Assembly (NCBI GenBank): GCA_964019135.1
Contig: OZ025261.1
Location: forward strand, 27,202,029-27,266,028
Source of the DNA: Arenicola marina
Lineage: Eukaryota > Annelida > Polychaeta > Arenicolidae
DNA: 64,000 nucleotides
Reading direction: 5' to 3'
A program made the translations under genes and the position numbers. Below the pieces are notes generated by a model that searched no databases, was not told the origin of the DNA, and worked only from the letters and a program-made list of their open reading frames with translations. Below, piece after piece: positions 52,871-63,745 of this stretch. The number at the start of each line of letters is the position of its first letter. The stretch's first letter is position 1.

Positions 52871-53458
52871 GTACTGCTAATTGGAAACTATATGACGAAC
52901 GATAGAGGGGACCTGTTCTTGAAAGTTTGTTATTGGATATTGTGTTAATATTCAGTCCATCGTATGCGAAACAGATACATGTATTTACATAATAGGTGTT
53001 AGCTAAGTATGTACATAATAGCATTATAAATTATCGAACTAATCGTTGATTTATCGCTTTGAGCCGATGAGTACGTTGCGAACGGAAACAGCTTCAAATG
53101 TTTATTGATCTCGATGTCGTACACTGTTGCCCTTTGTGCTTTATTGTTGTCTATTGCAGCGTTTGTGTCGTAGCAGTTGTTGTTTGGTGAAATCTATGCA
53201 TATCCACAGGCACGCCTTTAATTAATAAACTGGCACAAACGTAGAAATAGTTCCCTTTTGCCTGAATGTAACGCAATCTGAGATCCACCAAACATGAAGC
53301 ATGAACCACTGTCAGGCATGTGAAAACATATGGGGATGTCGATGAAGATTGTATGATAAATTAAGATACCGTTCCCGATGCCTCTGGCGACGTCTATCGT
53401 CAAAAATAGGCACCGTGTTTTTGGGTTAGAAAATCAATTCTCGCACTCTGTTGTCAGT

Positions 53459-53740
53459 GGCCAATGTAGCCTGAATGTTCAGACGTTACAGTCTTGACAC
53501 TTGTTCTTGTGACTGTAACGTCTGAACTCATCGCGTAGAATTGCTGTTCGGCCGCAAATTTTTGCCTTTAGCACAAATACTCACATGAATCAAAAAAAAT
53601 TGATATCCTAAACTTGTTCTATGGTAACTTCTTTAGTTCCGTGAGATATGGATTCGTGCCAACTCGTCGCCAATTTTGTATAAACGACAACTTTTAATTC
53701 TGTCACAAAAGTGTTCTGCCGCTCGCCGCCATGTTGATGC
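53459..53740 (+). mobile_element. Repeat family E, copy 1 (inverted partner at 56497)
   Basis: About 280 bp are nearly identical to the reverse complement of 56497-56772. One end carries a 15-bp-stem hairpin (TCAGACGTTACAGTC / GACTGTAACGTCTGA, 53479-53527). Contains GCGGCCGAA-type and GCCGCCATGTTGATG blocks. No ORF. Confidence 0.85.
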
Positions 53741-53889
53741 CCAGAAGGTGGCGCCACGGCCCAAAGCGATGCTAGAGGTAATTTTGTACGTATAGTTTTG
53801 TACGTTCAGCATTGACATCAGTAAGCAACACGTTGCAGACCTGAATACACCACGTGTAAGATGGACCTCGTGAAAACAGTTTCAGAAAA

Positions 53890-54305
53890 AATGTCAATTG
53901 GGCGGCATATATGTATATACCTAACATTTGGGGGGGCATATGTACACACCTCAATATAGGTAGTGCCCCCCAAGTGTTTTGATAGAATGATTAGTTGGTT
54001 GGTTTGTTATTCAGGACGCTTTAACCACTTTTGGTCATATCGCGTCAATGAGAGAAGGAAGGGAGAGCAGAGCGATGTCCTCGGGGGTAACCCTCTACTC
54101 TTTGCGAAGAAAGCAGATAGAATGATTGTTGTTGCTGGGCCCATTTTCAGAAATACGACGGCCAAGGAGCCTCGCGAGACGATTGACACAGATGAGAGAT
54201 TGAGGAAGCCAGTAGAGCAGGTGCCCGGAGCGCATTGTCAAAGCTGGGACCTGTTGATCTACAGGCCAGCGCGATATAACATGTAAAAATGTCAAGTGGA
54301 TTGGT
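53890..54305. repeat. Segmental duplication, copy 1 (with SINE body)
   Basis: From CATATATGTATATACCTAAC to ACATGTAAAAATGTCAAGTG, the order is repeated at 54690-55165. It encloses a SINE in reverse orientation, so the SINE was duplicated with its flanks. The tRNA-like head has been altered in this copy (CTACAGGCCAGCGC replaces it). Confidence 0.75.
53985..54260 (-). mobile_element. SINE, reverse orientation, head damaged
   Basis: On the minus strand it ends in a poly (AACC)-like tail (complement of TTGGTTGGTTTG) and has the body GACGCGATATGACCAAAAGT shared with the element at 12645-12901. Confidence 0.72.
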
Positions 54306-54689
54306 AAAGCTATGTAACGTTGGTTATATTTAATTGCATTTTGGAGCCTTTTAATTGATAGATTGTACTTAAATAGAATAAGAAGTATCATCGCATTGAA
54401 ATGAACAAGATGGTAATATGGGTGGCATTATCAATCTGTATCTGATAAATTGGGTATATATGGGAGAGGCGATGCCCGCGAGGGGGGGGGGGGGCACTAC
54501 AATACTACAGCGGTGGGAGTGTGCTGCCCAGGACATTGAGGGTATATGGAGCGCGAGAAAGTCGGGAGATTTTTGTGGTCATCAAAACAAAACAGACACT
54601 GACAGTCGTGGCCAATTATGTGGAGGTTTATCATGGGATTTTATAGGAATTGTAGCTTTCTGGGGCTTTTTGCGCCCGCGAAAAAAAGA

Positions 54690-55165
54690 TCAATTTGGCG
54701 GCAAATATGTATATACCTAACATTTGGGCGGCACATATGTACATACCTCAATATAGGTAGTGCCCCTCTGCCCCCCCCCCCCCCCCAAGGGATTTGATAG
54801 CATAATTGGTTGGTGGGTTTGTTATTCAGGACGCTTTAACCACTTTTGGTCATATCGCGTCAGTGAGAGAAGGAAGGGAGAGTAGATCCATGTCCTCGGG
54901 GGTAACCCTCTACTCTTTGGGAAGAAAGACATGGCAGATAGAATTATTGTTTTTGCTGGGCCCATTTTCAGAAATACGACGGCCAAGGAGCCTCGCGAGA
55001 CGATTGTCACAGATGAGAGATTGAGGAAGCCAGTAGAGCAGGTGCCCGGAGCGCATTGTCAAACCTGGGACCTATTGATCAACTGAGCTATGGAAACTCC
55101 CCGCGGATTTCCCATGTAAAAATGTCAGGGGTAGGAGCGGAGGGTGAATTAAGTGGATTGGTGTT
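54690..55165. repeat. Segmental duplication, copy 2 (with complete SINE)
   Basis: Second copy of the block at 53890-54305, about 800 bp downstream in direct orientation, separated by a C-run variant and extended at its right side. Confidence 0.75.
54797..55110 (-). mobile_element. SINE, reverse orientation, with tRNA-like head
   Basis: Read on the minus strand it starts GGGGAGTTTCCATAGCTCAG, with an A box (TAGCTCAGTTG) and a B-box-like CCAGGTTTGACA. It continues with a long body (GAGGCTCCTTGGCCGTCGTA, GACGCGATATGACCAAAAGT) and an (AACC)-like tail. The body between head and tail is longer than in the 12645 copy. Confidence 0.8.
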
Positions 55166-55479
55166 ATCTAACGTGCACAGGGCGGATAGCGAGGTGGATG
55201 GGCGGGCACTAGCTGACACACGTAACAGTCTTCTTGTGCATCCGAATTGTCAAATGAGACAAAAGTCACATGAGAGGTTTCAGTCGCGCAAGGGGCAAAA
55301 CAAATAAATTGATTAAAATGCTAATGAACCAATGTCAAGCTGTGTAGAAACTGCGACTGATCGCAAGGGATGGGAGGCTTGGCGAAGGGTGTCATCACTT
55401 GTGTGTGTGGGGGGTGGGGGGGGGGGGGGTTTGACGGAACTGCGTCTAGGACACAAGGTACGGCATTTCAATTTTGTAA

Positions 55480-55734
55480 AGTTACATATAGAGTTCTTTC
55501 CCGCCAAAACAAATATTCAAGTTTATGGTAAAGGTCATTAATTTTTGGGCTTCGCGATGCTTGGTAATAAGTAACAGTGCGGCGATAGAGTTCTGTGGTG
55601 TCACCGGATAAACACCTTTTGACATATCACAGTCGAAACGGCGATGAGTAGTAGGATTCTTAATTGATAGATTTTCTGCTTATTGTACGTTGCCTGGGGT
55701 TAGATTTGGCGGATAAAGCTCGACATGCAACTTT
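55480..55734 (-). mobile_element. MITE family B, copy 2
   Basis: Ends GTTACATATAGAGTTCTTTC and GATAAAGCTCGACATGCAAC are diverged family B termini. The central block CTTCGCGATGCTTGGTAATA is the complement of 51735-51755 in copy 1. About 150 bp shorter than copy 1. Confidence 0.7.
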
Positions 55735-56496
55735 CACTCACTACACAGTGGCACACACAAATTTGTAAATACAACATAGTTATACCCGTAGATATACATA
55801 GTAAGCTTATACGATTTTAGAATCGAGTTTTTGCATTGAGCGGGGTGTATTAGATATAGAAAACATTTCATCAGATACGATCATTGGCATGTGGAAGCAG
55901 AATCAGGAATCAACATTAGCTTCCGATCAGTGTCTCATAAATAGACATTTCTGTTATGTCTCTTAAATGTACGGTACTGGGGAATTGTCCTTTTGCATAC
56001 TTAGAAAATCCGTAGCCAGTAGCCTGTCTCTCAAACTCGTCTGAGCAGACGACGCACACTTTCTCAGACATGTTACATGGAAGACCACGCTACTTTCCCA
56101 GACATGTGTAAAGACCACGTGTAGACCTCCTAGTGAAGACTACGCTGTTTTCTAGCATGCACGTTGAGCCGTTACCATGACAACAAAAATAATAGCTGTG
56201 ATTTTACAAAAATATACATATATTAATATATATATATATATATAAAAGAAACCATAGCTAAATAAATAATACATTATTCAAGCGGTTTTGTACAAAATCG
56301 TGCCGACAAAGGAACGTGTTGTGAAAGACTTTGGTACTCCTAAATGGAAATCGTGGTTAAATGTGTCCGAGAAATGATCGTGAAAGACATTGTAATGGCA
56401 ATTTTTGAACGACCGAGTAGAGAGATTAGCGTACGATGACCTCTAGAATTATAACTCCGCTGTCGCTCACTAGCGGCGCTGAGGGTATGAATGACA

Positions 56497-56772
56497 CATC
56501 AACATGGCGGCGAGCGGCAAAACACTTTTGTGACAGAATTAAAAGTTGTCGTTTATACAAAATTGGCGACGAGTTGGCACGAATCCATATCTCACGGAAC
56601 TAAAGAAGTTACCATAGAACAAGTTTAGGATATCAATTTTTTTGGATTCATGTGAGTATTTGTGCTAAAGGCAAAAATTTGCGGCCGAACAGCAATTCTA
56701 CGCGATGAGTTCAGACGTTACAGTCAGCATCAGACTGTCAAACTGTAACGTCTGAACGTTCAGGCTATGGCC
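56497..56772 (-). mobile_element. Repeat family E, copy 2 (inverted)
   Basis: Reverse complement of 53459-53740 with few differences, including the terminal hairpin (56711-56755). Together with copy 1 it forms a 2.8 kb-spaced inverted repeat. Confidence 0.85.
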
Positions 56773-57372
56773 AATGTTGACACCAGTTCCGGGAAAAACC
56801 CATCCCGGTATACGTGTCAAAAATTGAGATTTTATCATATTATGTTACAGTTTGACAAATTAGTTCATGTGGCGAAGTTTGGCGGCTTAAAAGCTGAAAC
56901 TTACTTCGTAAAATCCATTTTAGTTTTCCAATCGTGCGTTTTTTTGCTGCCGCCATTCACCTTACAGATCTTGTCACTCAGTGCTCACCGCGGTGTCAAT
57001 GCGCGTAATATTTACAAAAATAGTTCCAACAAACCAACCGAAATTAATAGCTTTAGAAATGAATAATGTGAACTCCAACTATAGAACTAATAGCTACAAC
57101 TTACGAAACAAAAGGTTTATGTTAAGAAATGAATGCCATTTTGCCTAAAACAATGTTTGTTAGGTATACCTCCGCAGTAACCACTTTGACGACGTCATGT
57201 CTCCAGGGAAACGCGTCGCGCGCAACACTTAGTTACAGGTGCTATTGCGCGCCACTGGTATGATTTTAACCAAATATTTACGTGCAGTCGTCAGTATCAT
57301 TGTCATCGTTAGATCTCCGTGTTGACTTAATGGCAACGTTTGAAGTTCTATTCGAGCGAGAAAATACATATA

Positions 57373-57500
57373 GCATTGCTTCTCGTGCGAGATGGGTTTA
57401 TCTCGGCACGTATCTCAGAAATCCTGCCTTCCCCTAAAGGCTCAGGCGGGATTTTGGAGACTTGTGCTGAGATAAACCCATCTCGCACTCGACGCAATGC
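57373..57500. mobile_element. Foldback element, long stem
   Basis: Arms GCATTGCTTCTCGTGCGAGA, TGGGTTTATCTCGGCAC and GTGCTGAGATAAACCCATCT, CGCACTCGACGCAATGC pair over about 37 bp with three or four mismatches around a 54-bp loop. No coding potential; a foldback MITE or a palindromic regulatory structure. Confidence 0.75.
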
Positions 57501-58394
57501 CATATCTTACCGCATGCCTCTGCCATACATGTGTATGGAGTTAGTTATGTGACCTATTTCACGATTATGCAATCGACTATTGCGTCTATTGCGTGAATGA
57601 GCATTAGGGAAACAACGGTTTGGCTTTAAAATAAAAGAACGACCGATCCACTAATGCGCCAGTCAATGTGAAGCCCCGGGGGGAGGCGGCAATAGGAGGA
57701 CGTGCGGAAGTCGACATTTGAAAGTTTTCTAAATTCCCACACAAGGGTCAAGTCATCCCGTCTAACTTCCCTAGAAACAACTCCCCGCACTGAAGAACAT
57801 CACCAAGCCGGGTATGACCGCTTTTCTGCTACTCACAGCGTAGAGAGAACCAGCGAAATCATTACATTCGCCGGTTGGCATTTATATCAGCTAGATCTAT
57901 TTTGGTTGGCTTATATGACTCCATTGCATTCTTAAAATGTATCGTTTGATAGTCACGACATTATCTTCTCTTTTTGAGGTGAATTCTATGCCAGCGACAT
58001 TTATGTCTTAATGGGACTCTCCTCGGTCAATGCCGCTTTGTATCCGGTATTAGTGTAACATTATTTTTTCTCATATATGTGTTTGTTTTTATAATCATGT
58101 ACTTGTCATTATTATGTACTCCTTGTAACACGGCATTGGTTAAATAAATTATATTCTCTCTCTCTGTAAAAAGTATGGTTTTGTTCTTAGAAAATGATAA
58201 ACTGTTGAATATTATGCAAAAGTCCGTACTCACCTTTTGCGTGTTCCCTATACGACTATATATGCTGCGTAGAGCAAGTTACCCGAAACACGCGCATGCC
58301 AGAATTTCCCCTGGGACGGTCTATTAGAGGAGTTTACCTTGCATTATAAAGGAGTCTAAAGTTTAGAAGAGATAAATGGCGACACAGGCATATT

Positions 58395-58535
58395 TGAAAA
58401 ATCGACACAAGACCTAACGACAGGTCATCGATGCGACGACTGCGGTAAGCTAAGACAAATCTAAGACAAATCTAAGACAAATCGACCCAAGACCTAACGA
58501 CAGGTCATCGATGCGACGACTGCGGTAAGCTCTGT
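58395..58535. repeat. Direct duplication of about 54 bp
   Basis: AAATCGACACAAGACCTAAC, GACAGGTCATCGATGCGACG, ACTGCGGTAAGCT occurs at 58397-58451 and again at 58478-58531, separated by a short ATCTAAGACAA repeat. Confidence 0.85.
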
Positions 58536-58790
58536 CCGTCACAGATAAGCTTATGCAGCAAATGCCGCGGAGCAAATCATATTAATTAATTAAAACCACA
58601 AGAAAAGCTGCAAAGCCATCGTCTTTTGCAGACGGACGAATGCCAACCAACGCAGTATAATCGCATGGGAGTCACCAAGGCAACGCATTGTGATTACGTC
58701 ATAAAACTTCTTGCTGTCGCCATGGGTATTAATGTTTTATGAGTTGTCAGGTGACCGATTAGGACGACCGATCAAAAAGTGCTACTTTGT

Positions 58791-58836
58791 ATGAAGATGA
58801 AGAAAGTTGGCATCACTTTACTCTTGCTTTTCACAG
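58791..58836 (+). CDS. Gene 2, exon 1: signal peptide
   Basis: ATG at 58791 encodes MKMKKVGITLLLLFT, a basic N region and hydrophobic core, then a donor ACAG|GTGAGA in phase 1. A second ATG two codons on is in frame and equally possible as start. No TATA box was supported upstream. Confidence 0.72.
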
Positions 58837-59759
58837 GTGAGACTGGGTACAGAAATAAGTAAACAGTAAATTATGTTCGAAAGCCTCCGGAGACAAAAAT
58901 TTAAGTTTGATCTACACTCGTTACTTCGAGCACATCTAAATCCATAGGGTCTCCATTTTTTGTGCTGTATAAAGTACATACACTTTGCTTGCACACTTTC
59001 CTCTACGCTCGCCACCACCCTGCTGATACCCTTACCGATACCCCTGTTGTTGATACCCCTTTCTCTAGCCTGTCTCTACCAAGCCTCTAGCCTGCCTCTG
59101 CCTTTGCCTCTACATTTGCCTGTACCATTGGTTCTACAAGTGCCTCCCGTACCCAACCATTTTATAAAACGCTATAGAAGCTCCGTAAAAAATATTATAG
59201 AAGTATGATTTTCTATAGAACGTTTGTACATAATGCTACAGAACACTTATTTTCTATAGAACGTAAACAGATATTTAAAAAGAAAAATGAAATTCTATAG
59301 AAGGTGCACGGATACTTCAATGGAGTAATTGTTTTCTATTGAACGAATATAGAAATAACATTTCGACATGGCCATTTTTTCCTATCGTTGCCGGTTATGA
59401 TCAGGTACGCTTGCAGTTTTGTAGATAGATGTACTCTTTATGTGAAATGAACATGAAGGTAATTCTATCTTCCTAGATTTATCACGCAAATGAGTTATCG
59501 GGCGGGCTGAAACTCTATGGAAATCCTATGAAAACTCTATGGAAACGTTATGAAATCTTTATGGAAATTTTATGGAATTCTATGAAAACTCCATGGAAAC
59601 TCCATGGAAATTCTATAGAAACTCTATGGAAATTCTACGGGAAAACGTTTAGAATTTTCAAAGAAACATGAATGGAAACCTTCAGAATTTCTATACGATA
59701 TTTTCTTACGGGTCTACCTTCCTCTATCCTCGCCTCTACCAGTTTCTCGCTCCCCACAG
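58837..59759. other. Gene 2, intron 1
   Basis: 0.92 kb of degenerate repeats: a pyrimidine-rich CCTCTGCCTTTGCCTCTAC region (58985-59150) and a CTATAGAA/CTATGGAAA repeat (59210-59660). No exon seen. Confidence 0.6.
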
Positions 59760-60137
59760 TGTCCAGGGTGCTGTGTCAGGTGGACAACACCGTCGATCCT
59801 CCCTCGACCCCGATCTCATCTCTGGATCACTCCGAGAATCCATCCTCGGATTTGCTCCAGTTCCAATGGGCGGAAGGCCCTCCCGAACAAACCGGGGATT
59901 CGTCCTTCGATGTAACCCTGGATCAATCTTGGGATCGGGATGAGGATGAGGACGAGGATCAGTTCCAGGAGGGGACCTGGAGTGAATACCACAACCAGTC
60001 TCGGGCGGAGTCTCCGGAAGAGTGGTGGGGCTTATCTTCCGGCGAGCTGACCGTCCACGTGCGTGTGACTGAGGACAGCGGGGAGGAGGAGGAGTTTGAC
60101 ATGTTCGCACCGGTGAAATCACGCACCGAACTCTACG
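59760..60137 (+). CDS. Gene 2, exon 2: acidic secreted region
   Basis: After CTCCCCACAG the phase-1 frame encodes VSRVLCQVDNTVDPPSTPIS and SLDHSENPSSDLLQFQWAEG, then DQSWDRDEDEDEDQFQEGTW, EYHNQSRAESPEEWWGLSSG and TEDSGEEEEFDMFAPVKSRT. It is very rich in Asp/Glu and Ser, has a single Cys and no recognised domain, and is probably disordered and possibly cation-binding. It ends CTACG|GTATGT in phase 1. A MITE begins 12 bp after the donor. Confidence 0.72.
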
Positions 60138-60149
60138 GTATGTCCTCCA

Positions 60150-61023
60150 GGGGCCGTGTTCACAAAGATTCCTTATAAAGAATTCCCTATTTTTATTAAC
60201 GCAAAAGATTTTGCTCTGTGAAGAAAATTTGTAAGAATCGTTTCTCGAAGAGAGATTAAAGAATTCTTTACAGAGTAAAACTTTGAGAATTCTTCAGGGC
60301 GTGATTTGTCCTGCCCGCTCTGGACCAATCAAAACAGCCGTATAAAAGCGGATATGGCACTGTTATTATCAGTGTCGTCACTGTTGTCATGGTGATAAAT
60401 ACGTCTTCTGTTTTGTTGCTTAGTGACGTCAAGTGTTCTGTGACGCAATGCGCCAAAGCAGCAAACTATGCATACACCCCCCCCCCCCTCGGCAACTGAT
60501 TATTCGATGGCTCTTACATTACCTTGTCAATTCCTCATGGCAATCCATATAAAACACTGAAAGTTTGGTAAAATCGAAATTAGTGAAATAAATATATGTT
60601 AATGTGCATTTAAACATAAGACTCTTCAAAGCGATGGTTTTGACGTTGTAGTGCCTCGAATATGTTACGCTCCATATGCCAAAAAACAATAACTGCCGCG
60701 TCGATTTCTAAAATATTGGGCATGTCACTCCTTCGTGGCAATCCTCTTAAAGTGCGAAAATTTCCGCAAAATCGAAGCAACAGTTTCTGCGTAATCATTG
60801 AAATAATATCGCCATGTCTTCAAATTATCAACTTATGACACTTTAAAGAATTCTCAGGACACCTTTACCATTTCCTTATTTTTTACTCTAATAGAGTAAA
60901 ACATTTTACTCAAGAATTTTCGAGAAACACTTTTAGAATTCTTATGCAAATTATTGAGAATTCTTGAAAATTCGGAAGAATTTGCTTGAGGATTTACTTA
61001 AGAATCTTTGTGAACACGGCCCC
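60150..61023. mobile_element. MITE family F with 22-bp perfect termini
   Basis: Ends GGGGCCGTGTTCACAAAGAT (then TC) and the exact complement GAATCTTTGTGAACACGGCC (then CC) delimit 874 bp. The interior is AT-rich with GAATTCTTTA-like repeats near both ends and no transposase. It sits in gene 2 intron 2, next to the exon 2 donor on one side and a truncated family A element on the other. Confidence 0.9.
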
Positions 61024-61029
61024 AGTTGT

Positions 61030-61449
61030 ATGAAACCAAAACCGGTTTGCCGAACTTACTGTTCAACAGGGGAAGAAAAGAAACCGTTTTGCTCGAAACC
61101 GTGAAACTATCGATAGAGCTGGTTTGACAGTTTCAGTTCCTCGGAACGGTCAGTTCACTCAACACATAGGCCTACGCCATAGTTAATCATAATTGTAATG
61201 AATAGAGACTTCTGGACAAAAGCATGAAACTAATTTATTAACGGAGAGTCCAATCGCGGGGAGAAAATGAAGCAGACGGTATATTTTTACTGGGACAACT
61301 TGATAAGCCCACGGCCATTGCCTAAATACATGCTGAAACTGTAAACAAATGAAACTATGCGTTCGCCTTTAGGTGGGCAAACTATTGAAACCGGTTTTAA
61401 GAACGGTTTCGGTTTCCCGTCGGTTTCGGGTAAATCGAAGACGCCCTAA
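61030..61449 (+). mobile_element. MITE family A, copy 3 (left end lost)
   Basis: It matches 20820-21229 throughout (GAGCTGGTTTGACAGTTTCA, AGGTGGGCAAACTATTGAAA) and ends GTAAATCGAAGACGCCCTAA. The left terminal repeat is missing and the family F element directly abuts that side. Confidence 0.82.
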
Positions 61450-62098
61450 ACCATTTTACTGCAATTGTCCTATGTTTTTACGGCAAATGTCTATTTATAT
61501 TTTAGCATATAATTACAAGTATATTATATGCAATACGTAACCGGACATGTTGTCAAGCCACTTTTTTTTATCCAAATTGGTGCATATTGTGTGGGAAAGT
61601 GTGTATTGCGTCATCCAAATTCGCACCTTACAGCATTTTTTTACCTACTAACATGACGAGATAACACATCTACTTCTCACAGAGTTAACATTCACACAGT
61701 CAGATAATGCGTCCAGAACGGGGTTTTTTTTCAAAATATTTCTTAAATCAAAATGTAGGTGAAAAATTGCTGTATGAGCAGCTCTACCCCTTCGGGACCG
61801 AAGAGGAAAATTGTTGAATTAACATAAAACCTAAATTTGAATAATCTGAAACGCGTTCATCGCTCAATTTCGTTGCTGTTGCAATCAGTCGTTAGCATAT
61901 ATATACGGTTATGTATACGGTTATGAGCTCATAACCCTCAGGGACACGATCCCCTGACTCAATATAAATCACCCTTCATAGACCGCATCGTCCGGTACGT
62001 TTTAGACAACGGCACAGGGAGGTGAAAGCAAAATTAAAAAAGAAGACATTTAAAAAAAATAAACTGGTCGGCGTGTATTTCTTTTTTCCATTGCACAG

Positions 62099-62167
62099 AA
62101 AGCCACGGAGGGGCTGAACTTATCCGAGAAGAAAAACAGGAGGTGCTTCGAAGAGCCAGACGGGGGT
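62099..62167 (+). CDS. Gene 2, exon 3: basic linker
   Basis: In phase 1 after CCATTGCACAG it encodes ESHGGAELIREEKQEVLRRA and RRG, ending phase 1 at GGGGT|GTGAGT. The LRRARRG run resembles a furin-type dibasic cleavage site, but that is only a suggestion. Confidence 0.6.
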
Positions 62168-62260
62168 GTGAGTATAATCAGATAATGCCTATGTCTCACC
62201 TCATTGACAGATTAATGCAATAATGCTGCAATAAACGCCCAACGGCCGCTCCCTTTCCCA

Positions 62261-62662
62261 ATAGACCGATCCAGGCTGTCAACCATTCACTGACGTTGCT
62301 GTTGCTTTTATCCAATCATGTGGTGAGAAAAGCTCTTCCATTTGCGTCAGGTCGGATACACAAGTCGGACAAACAAAGCAGCATGTCGCTTTCTTGTCAG
62401 TTTCAGAGATGAGTACTTCTCATTTTTACCTACATTAAGCCCCGCCCACCCTTGAGTTCTTTTCTTTAATCGTGAGTATGAAATTTACAATTACAGCTGA
62501 TGGTAGGTACAAGCGAGAAGTACTCTGAAATTGACAAGAAAGTGTCATGCTGCTTTGTTTGTCGGACTTGTTTGTCCCACATAACGCACGTGGAAGACCA
62601 CATGACTGGATAAAACTAGCAGTGACGTCAGTGAATGATTGACAGCCTCGATCGGTCTATTA
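62261..62662. mobile_element. MITE family D, copy d (long palindromic ends)
   Basis: ATAGACCGATCCAGGCTGTC at the left and GACAGCCTCGATCGGTCTAT at the right. The termini pair over more than 60 bp (ATTCACTGACG, TTTTATCCAATCATGTGG and their complements). The longest and most symmetrical family D copy here. Confidence 0.8.
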
Positions 62663-62751
62663 ATCAGCCACGAATAAACAAGATTAAACCATATTTACAA
62701 TTTGCGCGCTTGACCTAATTGCGTCGTGTCTCTATATTATAATCCATACAG

Positions 62752-62884
62752 TCAGCAGTAAAAAAAAAAAGAAAAAGAAGTTCGACGAGTGTAAGAAGGA
62801 GCACCAGAAGGCGCGAGCCACACAACCACAAATCGCCAAGATTGTGGACATGGGAGAACAAGTGGAACTGCCTTGTCGTTACTG
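62752..62884 (+). CDS. Gene 2, exon 4: Lys run and start of Ig-like domain
   Basis: After ATCCATACAG (phase 1) it encodes FSSKKKKKKKFDECKKEHQK and ARATQPQIAKIVDMGEQVEL, then PCRYW. The G-E-x-V-x-L-x-C-x-(Y)-W piece matches the B strand and Cys of an Ig domain. Splicing at TACTG|GTAACG (phase 2) avoids a TAA that follows directly. The seven Lys come from an A-rich tract with an 11-A run. The gene continues beyond the window. Confidence 0.62.
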
Positions 62885-62924
62885 GTAACGTTCGTACCCT
62901 GCCATTGGTATTTATGCCAGTAGA

Positions 62925-63745
62925 TTTATGCCGGAGACGGGCGCATTGGATGAGCGGGGACGGGCGCATTGGATGAGCGGGGACGGGCGCATTGGATAAG
63001 TGGAGACGGGCACATTGGATGAGCGTGGACGGGCGCATTGGATGAGCGGGGACGGGCGCATTGGATGAGTGAGGACGGGCACATTTGATGAGTGAGGACG
63101 GGCGCATTGGACAAGCGGGCGCGGGCGCATTGGATGAGCGGGGACGGGCGCATTGGATGAGCGGGGACGGGCGTATTGGATGAGCGGGGACACGTGCATT
63201 GAATGAGTGGGGACGGGCGCATTGAATGAGCGGGAACGGGCGGATTGGATGAGCGGGGACACGTGCATTGAATGAGTGGGGACGGGCGCATTGGATTAGC
63301 GGGGACGGGCGCATTGGATGAGCGGGGACACGTGCATTGGATGAGCGGGGACGGGCGCATTGGATTAGCGGGGACGGGCGCATTGGATGAGCGGGGACGG
63401 GCGCATCGGATGAGCGGGGACGGGTGCATTGGATGAGCGGGGACGGGCGCATTGGATTAGCGGGGACGGGCGCATTGGATGAGCGGGGACGGGCGCATTG
63501 GATTAGCGGGGACGGGCGCATTGGATGAGCGGGGACGGGCGCATTGGATGAGCGGGGACGGGTGCATTGGATGAGCGGGGACGGGCGCATTGGATTAGCG
63601 GGGACGGGCGCATTGGATGAGCGGGGACGGGTGCATTGGATGAGCGGGGACGGGTGCATTGGATGAGCGGGAACGGGCGCATTGGATAAGTGTGGACGGG
63701 TGCATTGGATGAGCGGGAACGGGCGCATTGGATGAGCGGAGACTT
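62925..63745. repeat. 23-bp minisatellite in gene 2, about 35 copies
   Basis: The unit GCGCATTGGATGAGCGGGGA plus CGG is repeated in the intron after exon 4. Because 69 bp equals three units, complement frames stay open and give an artefactual MRPSPLIQCARPRSSNAPVP ORF of 337 codons. Confidence 0.94.

Larger units (their letters stand above)
51417..58790. other. Intergenic region rich in MITEs
   Basis: It includes the 3' UTR of the channel gene, for which no clear AATAAA was spotted near the stop. Identified repeats are listed separately: family B pair, family C copy 3, inverted pair E, duplicated SINE segment, foldback at 57373. ORFs of 60-108 codons here coincide with repeats or look random. 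Confidence 0.6.

Noticed and set aside
53963-54286. 107-codon ORF in the intergenic region
   Set aside because: Lies on a reverse-oriented SINE and a segmental duplication.
59668-59943. Alternative frame ORF over gene 2 exon 2
   Set aside because: The other frame is bounded by matching phase-1 splice sites and joins a signal peptide.
62715-63728. 337-codon ORF with APVPAHPMRPSPLIQC repeats on the minus strand
   Set aside because: Shadow of the 23-bp array, repeating every 69 bp.
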